DNA of 64,000 nt. Origin: Hahella chejuensis KCTC 2396. Its GTDB lineage: Bacteria > Pseudomonadota > Gammaproteobacteria > Pseudomonadales > Oleiphilaceae. The position numbers and the translations under genes were made by a program. Shown here piece by piece: positions 17,330-25,599 of the stretch. The stretch lies in assembly GCF_000012985.1 (NCBI RefSeq), contig NC_007645.1, positions 3,192,501-3,256,500 on the forward strand, read 5' to 3'. The notes under the pieces were generated by a model that was not told the origin of the DNA, searched no databases, and worked only from the letters and a program-made list of their open reading frames with translations. The stretch's first letter is position 1. Each line of letters begins with the position of its first letter.

Positions 17330-19381
17330 ATGGCCTTGCACACAGTAATAAAGCGTTGTCTATGCATTCTCCTGTTCGGGGTGATGTCGGCGGTGGGAGC
17401 GGAGCCGGTGGTTGAGCTGGTAAGTGGGGAGAAAGAACCCTACATCGGCGTAAATCTCTGGAACAAAGGCTACGCGCATCAGGTGGTGACGGAGGCGTTC
17501 AAACGTTCCGGCGTTTCCGTCCATATCTCGTTCCATCCCTGGGCGCGAGCCAGCGCCATGGCGCAGCGCGGCAAGGTTCAGGGCATTGTTCCTGTCTATG
17601 AGGGCGCCTTCCCGGAGCAGGATTTCAGGCTGAGCGACCCTTTTCCGGGAGACTCCATCGGCATTCTGAAGCGCAAGGATAATTACTTTCAGTATCCCGT
17701 TCCGCCATCGGTAAACTTGATGCAGGCGTTAAGCGGCCTTTCCGGCGGCGTGATCGGACTGGTTCGGGGCGAGTCCACCTTGCAGGAATTGCGCAGCATT
17801 CCCGGCGTCCAAATCGAGGAAGTCACCAGCGAGCTGCAAAACATCGATAAGCTGGCGATCAACCGAATCCAGTTTGTGCTGATCGATAAGTTCACCGCGG
17901 CGGATCTTATTGTCGGATATCGACCTCACTACATCGGCAAACTGGACTTTGTCTATCCGCCTCTCGCCAGCAAGCATTTTCATGTCGCCTTTTCGACCCG
18001 CCATGGGGCCGCCGACAAGTGGGTGACGGCGTTCAATCACGGTCTCAGGCAAATGCGCGAGGACGGGACGCTGGACAGGCTGCGCTTTGAATACGGCCTG
18101 CTCCCCAATGTCGATAGCGGCGACAATAAAGTCAGGCTGGTTATCGGCACCGTGAACAATCCCGACATGGTCATCATGCAGGGGCTGGCGAAGGTGTTTG
18201 AGGAGCAAAACCCGGACATCGAACTGGACTGGCGGATCATCAACGAGAGCACGTTGCGTCGGCGTTTGCTGGGCGATCTCGCCATTTCCGGCGGCCAGTT
18301 CGATGTGATGACCATCGGCATTTATGAAATCCCCTTATGGGCGGGCAATGCGTGGATTTCTCCCATCGACCCGCTGCCGGAAGCATACCGCATCGAGGAT
18401 ATTCTGCTGACGGTCAGGCAGTCGCTGACCTACAAAGAACAGCTCTATGCGCTGCCGTTTTATGGCGAAAGCGTCATGACCTACTACCGCAAGGACCTGC
18501 TAAGGAAAGCCGGTCTGACGATGCCGGAGCATCCCACCTTTGCCGACATAGAGCGCATCGCGCACGCGCTGCACGACCCTGACAATCAGGTCTACGGCAT
18601 ATGCCTGAGAGGGAAGCCCGGATGGGGTGAAAACGTGGCGCTGTTGTCTTCTTTGGCGCACGCCTTCGGGGCGCGTTGGTTTGATATGGACTGGACGCCT
18701 CAGCTTGATTCAAAAGAATGGCGTCAGACCCTGGACTATTATGTGAATCTGATAACCGCCAGCGGTCCGCCGAATCCCACCAGCCTGGGATATCGGGAAA
18801 GCCTGGATCTCTTTGCGCAAGGTCATTGCGCGGTCTGGATCGACGCCACCGTGGCGGCGAGCTTTCTCTATAATCCTGAATTCTCCCAGGTCAGCGATAA
18901 GACAGGGTTTGCGCCTGCGCCGAGAGGCAAGATGAATCAAAGCTGGTTGTGGGCGTGGTCGCTGGCGATCCCCGCCGCGTCCAAACACAAAGCGGCGGCG
19001 AAGAAGTTCATTACCTGGGCCACCTCCAAGGAATACATTGACCTCGTGGCGAAAACCAAAGGCTGGGTGACGGTCCCCCCGGGAACCCGCAGATCCACCT
19101 ACGAAAACCCCGCCTACCATCAGGCAGCGCCGTTCTCCCACCAGGTCCTGAACGCCATCGAACGCTCAGACGTCAGCAAAGTCACCGCCCTCCCGGTTCC
19201 CTACACCGGCGCGCAATACGTCAGCATCAACGAATTCTCCTCATTCGGCGCACAAATCAGCCTCCACTTCGCCAATATCCTGGAAAACAAAATAACCATC
19301 GACGACGCCCTGAAAAAATCCCAGGCCCTCATCAAAAATCAGATGATCAACTCGGGTTATTTGAAGGAGAGGGGGGACTGA
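17330..19381 (+). CDS. Fusion of two periplasmic binding proteins (SBP family 3 + family 1)
   Basis: A 683-residue protein with signal peptide (about 1-24). Residues about 25-255 resemble family 3 (amino-acid type) binding proteins (PYIGVNLWNKGYAHQVVTEA, WARASAMAQRGKVQGIVPV). Residues about 265-683 are a full family 1 sugar-type binding protein homologous to the upstream gene (ALPFYGESVMTYYRKDL, CLRGKPGWGENVALL, WIDATVAASF). There is no membrane segment, kinase or cyclase domain after them, so this is a free tandem receptor and not a sensor kinase input. Two unlike ligands might be bound by one chain, or one domain may only act as a partner surface. The ribosome site is CAGGTGAG. No transporter gene is adjacent. 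Confidence 0.87.
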   Translation: MALHTVIKRCLCILLFGVMSAVGAEPVVELVSGEKEPYIGVNLWNKGYAHQVVTEAFKRSGVSVHISFHPWARASAMAQRGKVQGIVPVYEGAFPEQDFRLSDPFPGDSIGILKRKDNYFQYPVPPSVNLMQALSGLSGGVIGLVRGESTLQELRSIPGVQIEEVTSELQNIDKLAINRIQFVLIDKFTAADLIVGYRPHYIGKLDFVYPPLASKHFHVAFSTRHGAADKWVTAFNHGLRQMREDGTLDRLRFEYGLLPNVDSGDNKVRLVIGTVNNPDMVIMQGLAKVFEEQNPDIELDWRIINESTLRRRLLGDLAISGGQFDVMTIGIYEIPLWAGNAWISPIDPLPEAYRIEDILLTVRQSLTYKEQLYALPFYGESVMTYYRKDLLRKAGLTMPEHPTFADIERIAHALHDPDNQVYGICLRGKPGWGENVALLSSLAHAFGARWFDMDWTPQLDSKEWRQTLDYYVNLITASGPPNPTSLGYRESLDLFAQGHCAVWIDATVAASFLYNPEFSQVSDKTGFAPAPRGKMNQSWLWAWSLAIPAASKHKAAAKKFITWATSKEYIDLVAKTKGWVTVPPGTRRSTYENPAYHQAAPFSHQVLNAIERSDVSKVTALPVPYTGAQYVSINEFSSFGAQISLHFANILENKITIDDALKKSQALIKNQMINSGYLKERGD

Positions 19382-19447
19382 GGGGGCGTCATGAGCTAAG
19401 GTACGACCTGATATCTGGAAAGAATACTTATCGAATGAGGGCGAGAG

Positions 19448-19681
19448 TTGAAAATCGAAATAGATGACGAAATAGCCCAAAAGCTGCAACTCACAGAGAA
19501 AGAGGCGCTAGAACTACTGGCGATCGCCTTGTACAAAGATCGCGGCATTCACGGCGCTTTAGCTGGAAAAATCGTGGGAATTTCCGAATTTGAATTTCAC
19601 GGCCTACTGGCCAAAAAGGGCTTCTGCGTGAATTACGATGTCAGTGATTTTCTTGAGGATATTGAGAATAACGATTTGTGA
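19448..19681 (+). CDS. UPF0175 family protein (antitoxin-like)
   Basis: A 77-residue protein beginning at TTG 19448 behind GAGGGCGAG. It matches UPF0175: the helix LTEKEALELLAIALYKDRGI, then AGKIVGISEFEFHGLLAKKG, a ribbon/helix-type DNA-binding pattern. In many genomes UPF0175 pairs with a PIN-domain toxin gene (DUF3368). Here the only frame touching its stop is a 26-codon open frame that is not a PIN protein, so the toxin partner is missing and this appears to be an orphan antitoxin or a lone regulator. Confidence 0.8.
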   Translation: MKIEIDDEIAQKLQLTEKEALELLAIALYKDRGIHGALAGKIVGISEFEFHGLLAKKGFCVNYDVSDFLEDIENNDL

Positions 19682-19771
19682 TGTTGTACAAACTCAAAGA
19701 AAGTTCGCGCCACGCCAAATATAGCGGGAAGTGTTGTTCGGGTAACAGCATCTTGGCGTAGTTTAAGTAAC

Positions 19772-19933
19772 ATGGATTTAGTATTTGGTGATAAGCGCCC
19801 TGTTGAGGCCAGCCCACACACATTCCCCTATCTCAGTAGAGAGTCAGCCATTCGCCACTTACAGATGAACGGTTATCACAAGAGAGCGGAAAAGCTGGCG
19901 AAGCTTACTATGAAGGAATTTGGCATATCATGA
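19772..19933 (+). CDS. Hypothetical small protein, 53 aa, overlapping the next gene
   Basis: This short frame starts at ATG 19772 and ends in an ATGA overlap with the start of the 249-residue gene at 19930, a sign of translational coupling. The product is basic and helical (YLSRESAIRHLQMNGYHKRA, then EKLAKLTMKEFGIS). No family is recognised. Overlap with a longer unknown gene, AT-rich composition and isolation from neighbours suggest one acquired two-gene unit. Confidence 0.6.
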   Translation: MDLVFGDKRPVEASPHTFPYLSRESAIRHLQMNGYHKRAEKLAKLTMKEFGIS

Positions 19934-20679
19934 TCAAGCAACTGGTGAGGCCGCTTATAACCGGTAAAGGGCCGAACTTTTCAAATCTGACCGCAAAGGA
20001 GTGCGGTATAGGTGACTACAGGCTAGGGTATAAGTTGCCGGGGAACGCTATTGATATCGGCAGACCTAAGAAACCAAGACCCGCACAAGTCAATCTGGGG
20101 AGCGACATATTCAATTCTTATGGTTGCGAAAAAGAATACAATCGCACATTCGTACGGATGGAATTTGAATGGTGGGCCTATAAGGGCGCGTTCCTACAAG
20201 GCTATTTCGGTCAACTTAGCCGTGTGTGCTTATACATTGACGTAAACTGTGTAGAACACCATACCCCACTTCAAGAGGGTTGCCTTGATAGCCTTGAATC
20301 ATATTTAAAAAGGGACTATTGGGAGTACTACGAAACGGAGCGCAACAATGATGGCAATGTAGGAGTCAACTGGGAAAAACGTAACAAGCGTGAAGAAAAC
20401 CCTCATGGGTACGGACTATCTCCTTTGCTCGTAAAGTTGCCTGAAACATATGAAAGATTGTCTCTCAATGGAGTGCAGTGGTTGAAATATTGCATTGACG
20501 GAGAAGGAATTCCGGGAACTGGTATTACTTATTATTGGGCTTACCCATTAACCAATAACTATTATCTGACATTTAACTTTCGGATGACGTCAGAAGTCGG
20601 TGATAAGAAATTGAGATACCAACGTATGTACGAAGATGCCAAACGTATCATGTCTATGGTTGAGCTCATTAAAGTATAG
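19930..20679 (+). CDS. Hypothetical protein, 249 aa, second gene of a coupled pair
   Basis: The start overlaps the stop of the 53-residue gene by ATGA. The product is soluble, without a signal peptide, and unusually rich in Tyr and Trp (FEWWAYKGAFLQGYFG; DYWEYYETERNND; YYWAYPLTNNYYLTFNF). Base composition is lower in GC than that of surrounding genes. It does not match any family I know. Size and the small coupled partner are compatible with an effector/immunity or accessory pair, but that is only a guess. Confidence 0.6.
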   Translation: MIKQLVRPLITGKGPNFSNLTAKECGIGDYRLGYKLPGNAIDIGRPKKPRPAQVNLGSDIFNSYGCEKEYNRTFVRMEFEWWAYKGAFLQGYFGQLSRVCLYIDVNCVEHHTPLQEGCLDSLESYLKRDYWEYYETERNNDGNVGVNWEKRNKREENPHGYGLSPLLVKLPETYERLSLNGVQWLKYCIDGEGIPGTGITYYWAYPLTNNYYLTFNFRMTSEVGDKKLRYQRMYEDAKRIMSMVELIKV

Positions 20680-20787
20680 AATTTTTAACTATTCTTGCTT
20701 CTACATTTAATGGGTATGTTTATATTTTTAATAAACATAACGAGTTAGGCTCTGTGGAACTAAGTGTATGGTGGATAATTACACAAC

Positions 20788-21663
20788 TCACCCCCCAGTA
20801 ACCTCCCGAATCACCTCCACCACATGACTCACCGCCTGATCCCCATGCTTTCTCACATGCCATGCCAGGTGCAGTGGGAAGCCTTCTACTGGTATGGGGG
20901 GCGGGAAGACGGTGAATTTTGTGGTGTCTTGGGGGACGCAGTGGGTGGGGAGGAGGGCGATGAGGTCGGGGGCCATTTGGAAGTAGGGGACGACCAGGCC
21001 GACGCGGCGGCGCAGTCCTCTGGCTTGTAATGTCTGGTCGACGGGGCTGTCGGCGTCGCCGCGGCCGGAGACCAGGACATGGGGATAGGCGAGCCATTGT
21101 TGCAGGTTGAAGTTCTGGGCGGCGGGGTGGTCTTTGCGCATCAGCACGCAATAGTCTTCATACAACAGTTCAACACAGCGGAATGAGGCGCCGACATTGG
21201 GGAACACCGATACGGCCAGATCGGCTTCTCCTTTGGCAAGCTGCTCCAGCGCGGACTTGGCGCCATGCCAGGGCTGCACGATCAAATCCAGGTTGGGAGC
21301 GCTGGTGATCAGGCGTTGATGTAATGGGCCCAGCAGGGCGGAAACGGGGAAGTCCGCCATCAGAATGCGTATGGTCTGGCGTAGTTCCGCCAGCGGCGTA
21401 TCGGCTTGATTAATCACGCGCTCCGCCTGCGTCAACAACGCCTTGATCGGCTCACGCAGAGATTCCGCTTTGGCGCTGAGGCGCATTTCACCGCGACCGC
21501 GAATCAACAGCGGGTCGCCAAACAGGTGGCGACAGCGTTCCAGGGCGCTGGAGGTGGCCGGTTGCGACAAGTGCAGGCGTTTCGCTGCGCGCGTGACATG
21601 ACGCTCGTCCAGCAAGGCATCAAGAATCACCAACAGATTTAAATCGACGCCGCGTAAATTCAT
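20788..21663 (-). CDS. LysR-family transcriptional regulator
   Basis: A 291-residue regulator with the N-terminal winged helix-turn-helix (VDLNLLVILDALLDERHVTR, then AAKRLHLSQPATSSALERCR) and the C-terminal effector-binding domain of LysR proteins. It is transcribed away from the oxidoreductase gene at 21786, with about 120 AT-rich bases between the starts; LysR proteins usually control the gene they diverge from. ATG 21663 was chosen over the TTG at 21678 because MNLRGVDLNLL is the standard start of this subgroup. Neither has a strong ribosome site. Confidence 0.9.
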   Translation of the reverse strand: MNLRGVDLNLLVILDALLDERHVTRAAKRLHLSQPATSSALERCRHLFGDPLLIRGRGEMRLSAKAESLREPIKALLTQAERVINQADTPLAELRQTIRILMADFPVSALLGPLHQRLITSAPNLDLIVQPWHGAKSALEQLAKGEADLAVSVFPNVGASFRCVELLYEDYCVLMRKDHPAAQNFNLQQWLAYPHVLVSGRGDADSPVDQTLQARGLRRRVGLVVPYFQMAPDLIALLPTHCVPQDTTKFTVFPPPIPVEGFPLHLAWHVRKHGDQAVSHVVEVIREVTGG

Positions 21664-21785
21664 AAAACGAATAATCAAATATATAAACTATCGATTAGAT
21701 TAATATAAGCCTAAGGCGCAAGCTAGGTCCTATCGAAACAAAGCGCTACAACGCACTGAAAACGAACTGAAAAGGACCGCCCAAC
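21664..21785. promoter_or_regulatory. Divergent promoter region, LysR gene and oxidoreductase
   Basis: This 122-base AT-rich interval lies between the two divergent starts. TATATAAACTATCGATTAGATTAATATA contains short A/T-rich dyads of the T-N11-A sort LysR proteins bind. A GAAAAGGA ribosome site precedes the downstream start. No exact operator can be assigned. Confidence 0.45.
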
Positions 21786-22337
21786 ATGAAAACCACACTG
21801 CTGATGTTCCACTCCCGTTATCGTCCTTCACGCATCAACGCCGCGTTGATGGCGGCGGCGCAAACCCTCGACAACCTGAATGTGGTGGATATGAATCGAC
21901 TGTATCCGGATGAACGCATTGACGTCGCCACGGAGATCGACCGACTGCTGCAAAGCGAACGCCTGATTCTGCAATTTCCTATTCAGTGGTACTCCACGCC
22001 GCCATTGTTGCAGCGCTGGCAGGACCTCGTGCTGACCCACATGTACTACCTGGATTACGAAAATACCGGAAAACGCTTCGAAGGCGCGCCCATCCTGGTC
22101 GCCACCACTGCCGGCAATACCGAGGCCGCCTATCAACCGAGGGGGCAGAATCGTTTCACCATGGAAACCCTGCTGACGCCGCTGCAAGCGACAGCTAATC
22201 GTTGCCGTCTGCCCTGGGGAGATCCGTTCGTGGTGTATCAGGCGGATTACCTGACCGACGCGGATCTGGATGTCGCCTGTCAGCGTTATCTCACCCATAT
22301 TCAAAGCTGGCGCGCTCAATTTGTCCGCGGCCAGTAA
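21786..22337 (+). CDS. NAD(P)H-dependent flavin oxidoreductase (KefF/MdaB-type)
   Basis: The 183-residue product has the flavodoxin-like fold of NAD(P)H:quinone reductases and KefF-like proteins. Landmarks are the short N-terminal strand and phosphate-binding HSRYRPSRINAAL, then ERLILQFPIQWYSTPPLLQRWQDLVL with its FP(I/V)QWYS(T/S)P core, and VATTAGNTEAAY. These bind FMN or FAD and use NADPH to reduce quinones or related electrophiles in the cytoplasm. Divergent LysR regulation suggests induction by a small toxic compound. The gene is single; no KefC-type potassium efflux gene is adjacent. Confidence 0.87.
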   Translation: MKTTLLMFHSRYRPSRINAALMAAAQTLDNLNVVDMNRLYPDERIDVATEIDRLLQSERLILQFPIQWYSTPPLLQRWQDLVLTHMYYLDYENTGKRFEGAPILVATTAGNTEAAYQPRGQNRFTMETLLTPLQATANRCRLPWGDPFVVYQADYLTDADLDVACQRYLTHIQSWRAQFVRGQ

Positions 22338-22416
22338 ACATCCGGAACGTTCGCTGACAGCGTGTGGATTTGAGTCGCATCGACGGGAAGGGCAATTCTG
22401 AATTGATGCGAATCCC

Positions 22417-22443
22417 ACAAAAAAAGCCCGGCGAACGCCGGGC
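22417..22443 (-). terminator. Rho-independent terminator for the minus strand
   Basis: Seven A residues, then GCCCGGCG-AAC-GCCGGGC. Read on the minus strand this is a GC-rich hairpin followed by a run of T, an ideal terminator for the opp-pepP operon arriving from the right. It also lies 80 bases beyond the plus-strand oxidoreductase stop. Confidence 0.75.
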
Positions 22444-22568
22444 AATAACATGGATGGACCTTCTTGTACTTCTACTACCTGTACTTCATTGGCTATTAAC
22501 ATGACAACGATGCTGACAGGTTAATAGCCGGGCGCACGAAGGCGCTTTTGCGGCGACACGCCGCGGGA

Positions 22569-22636
22569 GGCCGGGCCCGAACATGAAACAGGCCCGGCCG
22601 ATGGCGGACAAACAGCCGGAAAGCGGCTTGTCCGCC
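22569..22636. repeat. Two adjacent GC-rich hairpins after pepP
   Basis: GGCCGGGCC pairs with GGCCCGGCC (22569-22599), and GGCGGACAA pairs with TTGTCCGCC (22603-22636). The two-hairpin layout recalls the dispersed repeat family (copies A-D) but the sequence is different. The position, 30 bases past the pepP stop, suggests an mRNA 3' end structure. Confidence 0.55.
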
Positions 22637-22665
22637 GGGTCTGGTTATCGGTTGGGACGAGGCCG

Positions 22666-24453
22666 TTAAATCGGTTTGGTGGCGTTTCTCAACCACGCGG
22701 TCTGTGAAGCTTCCAGATAAGGGCTGAGGGCTTCATACACGCGCCAGTGATAGGCGTTGAGCCAATCGGTTTCCTCGGCGCTGAGCATGGACAGATCCAG
22801 GGCGTTGACGGCGATGGGCGCCAGGGTGATGGTTTCGAAGCCATAGAAGACGCCGAACTCGTTTTCCTCCAGCTCCACCACCTTCATGATGTTCTCGATG
22901 CGCACGCCGTACTCGCCTTCACGGTAGACGCCAGGCTCATTGGTGATGACCATGCCGGGCTTGAGAGCGACTTCCTTGGGATTCTGCGAGAAGTTCTGCG
23001 GACCTTCATGCACATTCAGGCACAGGCCGACGCCGTGGCCGGTGCCGCACTTATAGTCGATGCCATGCCGCCACAACATGCCTCGCGCCATGATGTCCAG
23101 ATTGGCCCCGGTGGCGCCTTTCAGGAATACCGTCTGGGTTAGGCGGATCACCGCCTTGAGCACCAGCGTGTAATCCTTGCGCTGCTGAGCGGTGGGCGCT
23201 CCAAAATGAAAGGTGCGGGTGATGTCGGTGGTGCCGCCCGGATACTGGCCGCCGGAATCCACCAGGAAAAAGTTGCTCTCATCCACGGTGGCGTTGCTGT
23301 CGGCGGTGGCGGAATAGTGCATCTTCGCCGCGTGAGGGCCAAACCCGGCGATAGTGCGGAAACTGTCGCTGATATAGCTGGACGTGGCGCGCCGATACTC
23401 CCGCAACTGCTTCTCCGCAGACAGCTCGGTGACCTTGTCGCCGGGAACCTGCGCCTGCAGCCAATACATGAAATTCACCATGGCCACGCCGTCCAGACGC
23501 AGAACCTGCTCGAAGTTCTCCATTTCCGTGGGGTTCTTCTGCGCTTTCATGTCCGTGACCGGACAGGGCGTCTCCACCAGAGAAACAGAGCTCGGCGCCT
23601 GATTCACCAGCAGACTGTTGGCGCTGGCCGGGTTAATGGAAAGCCTGCAACCTTCCGGCAGCTGGGCGAGGGCGTCAGCGATCTGGTCGTAGTCGTGCGC
23701 CGTGACGCCATACTCCGCCAGGGTGCACTCCACCGCCTCCGGCAGTTTTTCGCGGTCGATGAACACCCGGCTTTGCTGCGCGCTGACCAGCAGATAGGAC
23801 TCGGAAATGGGACAGTAAGGCGTATCGCCGCCGCGAATGTTCAGCGTCCACATCACATTGTCCAGGTTGGACACCAACAACGCGTCCACTGCCTGCTCCG
23901 CCATCCATTGGCGGATGCGCTGGATCTTTTCCTGCGCGTCCACGCCGGCGTAACGTAAATCATGGTTGAACACCGGCGCTTTGGGCCGGGCGGGGCGGTC
24001 ATACCAGAGCGGCGTAATCAGGTCCTGGTCCAGAATTAACTGAATGGACTTGGGCGCGAAGGCCTGCATCAGCTCCTGATAAAACGCGCGGCTGATGGAG
24101 CGGCCATCCACGCCGACGCGGGATTGTTCTGGCAGCGTGGCGGCCAGCCATTCCGCAATGGTGGGCGTTTCCGGCAACTTGGCCTTGAACAGGCGCAGGC
24201 CGGACCCCGCCAGTTGTTCTTCCGCCTGGATAAAATAGCGACCGTCGGTCCAGAGGCCGCCGCCGTCGCCGGTGACGACCACATTGCCCGCCGAACCGTT
24301 GAAGCCGGAAATCCACGCCCGCGCCAGCCAGTGATCGGCGGAGTATTCGCTGGAATGCGGGTCATTATTGGTGACGATATAGGCGGCGAACGCATGCGCT
24401 TTCATCGCCTTGCGAAGATGATCGAGTCGTTGCGTGACTGAGGGCGTGTTCAT
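22666..24453 (-). CDS. pepP: Xaa-Pro aminopeptidase (M24B, aminopeptidase P)
   Basis: A 595-residue metallopeptidase that removes the N-terminal residue from peptides whose second residue is proline. The length and the two N-terminal creatinase-like domains (about 1-300) match the long eukaryotic-type aminopeptidase P. The C-terminal pita-bread domain has all five metal ligands: aspartates in LVDSGGQYPGGTTDITRTFH, a histidine in GTGHGVGLCLNVHEGP, and glutamates in NEPGVYREGEYGVRIEN. It has no signal peptide, so it acts in the cytoplasm. It is the last gene of the opp operon, 126 bases after oppF, which suggests that imported peptides are rich in proline. Confidence 0.92.
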   Translation of the reverse strand: MNTPSVTQRLDHLRKAMKAHAFAAYIVTNNDPHSSEYSADHWLARAWISGFNGSAGNVVVTGDGGGLWTDGRYFIQAEEQLAGSGLRLFKAKLPETPTIAEWLAATLPEQSRVGVDGRSISRAFYQELMQAFAPKSIQLILDQDLITPLWYDRPARPKAPVFNHDLRYAGVDAQEKIQRIRQWMAEQAVDALLVSNLDNVMWTLNIRGGDTPYCPISESYLLVSAQQSRVFIDREKLPEAVECTLAEYGVTAHDYDQIADALAQLPEGCRLSINPASANSLLVNQAPSSVSLVETPCPVTDMKAQKNPTEMENFEQVLRLDGVAMVNFMYWLQAQVPGDKVTELSAEKQLREYRRATSSYISDSFRTIAGFGPHAAKMHYSATADSNATVDESNFFLVDSGGQYPGGTTDITRTFHFGAPTAQQRKDYTLVLKAVIRLTQTVFLKGATGANLDIMARGMLWRHGIDYKCGTGHGVGLCLNVHEGPQNFSQNPKEVALKPGMVITNEPGVYREGEYGVRIENIMKVVELEENEFGVFYGFETITLAPIAVNALDLSMLSAEETDWLNAYHWRVYEALSPYLEASQTAWLRNATKPI

Positions 24454-24501
24454 AGTTAATAACTTCCTAATGACAGACGATTAATTCGGCGGAAAAACTG
24501 A

Positions 24502-24541
24502 AAACGACAGACCCTGCGCATGCCGGGTCCCGTCTCCCGAG
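24502..24541. repeat. Degenerate copy of the two-hairpin repeat (second hairpin only)
   Basis: AACGACAGACCCTGCGCATG followed by CCGGGTCCCGTCTCCCG resembles the CAGGG...CCCTGTCTCCCG end of copies C and D, in the oppF-pepP gap. Some positions have diverged and the first hairpin is not clearly present. Confidence 0.4.
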
Positions 24542-24579
24542 ATAAGCGCATCCCGGCGCGGGAAAGTTGGCGAGCAATC

Positions 24580-25575
24580 TCATTGGCCCGCCAATAACAA
24601 GGTGTTGGAACAGAAAATACGGTGTTCCTCCGAGCCGCTCTGGGTGGGAGGCTGGCGCCCACAGAGATCGGTGGCTTCCGGGCATCTTGTGCGGAAGACG
24701 CAGCCGCTGGGCGGGTTGAGCGGCGAGGGCAGATCGCCGGGCAAAAGCTGCACCTCCCGGCTCCGCGCCAGTTTGGGATTGGCGATCGGGACTGCGGATA
24801 ACAGCGCTTTGGTGTAGGGATGCTGCGCCTGATCGAAAACCCGGTCATACAGGCCGACTTCCATGGGCTTGCCCAGGTACATGACCATGACCCGATCGCT
24901 GATATGGCGCACCACGCTCAAGTCGTGGGCGATCATCACCAGCGTCCCCCCCATCTCTTGTTTAAGGTCGTCCAGCAGATTGATTACCTGCGCCTGAATG
25001 GACACGTCCAGCGCGCTGACCGGTTCGTCGCACACCACCAGATCCGGGTTGAGAACCAGGGCGCGGGCGATGCCGACGCGCTGACACTGGCCGCCGGAAA
25101 ACTCATGGGGATAGCGATTGCGATGGCTGGCGGACAGGCCCACTTTGTCCATCATGGCGATCACCTGGCGCTTGATTTCCCGGCGTTTGAGTCTCGGCTC
25201 ATGGGTTAATAAAGGCTCAGCGATGCACTCCGAGACGGTCAGGCGCGGGTTGAGGCTGGCGGTGGGGTCCTGAAACACCATCTGGAATTCACGACGACGG
25301 CGCACCAGCGTGGTCTTGCTGAAGGCGCGCATGTCTTCGCCTTTCCAGCGCAATTCCCCACGGGTGGGTTCGATCAGTCGCAACAGGGCGCGCGCCAAAG
25401 TGGACTTGCCGCAGCCGGATTCACCGACAATGCCTAGGGTTTCGCCCCGGTACACATCCACGTCAATGCCGTTCACGGCTTTCAGTCGCGGGCGTCGGCT
25501 GGGCAGGATGTGGTTGCCGACGGGGAAATGCACTTCCAGGTTGCGGGCGGAGAGTAAAACGTCTTTTGTATTCAT
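24580..25575 (-). CDS. oppF: Oligopeptide ABC transporter ATP-binding protein
   Basis: A 331-residue ATPase of the oligopeptide/dipeptide transporter. The Walker A is GESGCGKST, the ABC signature is FSGGQCQRVGIARAL and the Walker B is LVVCDEP with DVSIQAQ. The C-terminal extension with CRFRTRCP-like cysteines (CVFRTRCPEAT) is the OppD/F signature thought to bind an iron-sulphur cluster. It would form a heterodimer with OppD to drive uptake. It follows oppD by 24 bases. Start ATG 25575 has CGCAGG just upstream. Confidence 0.93.
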   Translation of the reverse strand: MNTKDVLLSARNLEVHFPVGNHILPSRRPRLKAVNGIDVDVYRGETLGIVGESGCGKSTLARALLRLIEPTRGELRWKGEDMRAFSKTTLVRRRREFQMVFQDPTASLNPRLTVSECIAEPLLTHEPRLKRREIKRQVIAMMDKVGLSASHRNRYPHEFSGGQCQRVGIARALVLNPDLVVCDEPVSALDVSIQAQVINLLDDLKQEMGGTLVMIAHDLSVVRHISDRVMVMYLGKPMEVGLYDRVFDQAQHPYTKALLSAVPIANPKLARSREVQLLPGDLPSPLNPPSGCVFRTRCPEATDLCGRQPPTQSGSEEHRIFCSNTLLLAGQ

Positions 25576-25599
25576 CCTGCGGGTCCTGTGTCGATGGCG

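Noticed and set aside
15817-19381. Binding-protein genes as part of a complete ABC transporter operon
   Set aside because: No permease or ATPase gene is present on either side within the window.
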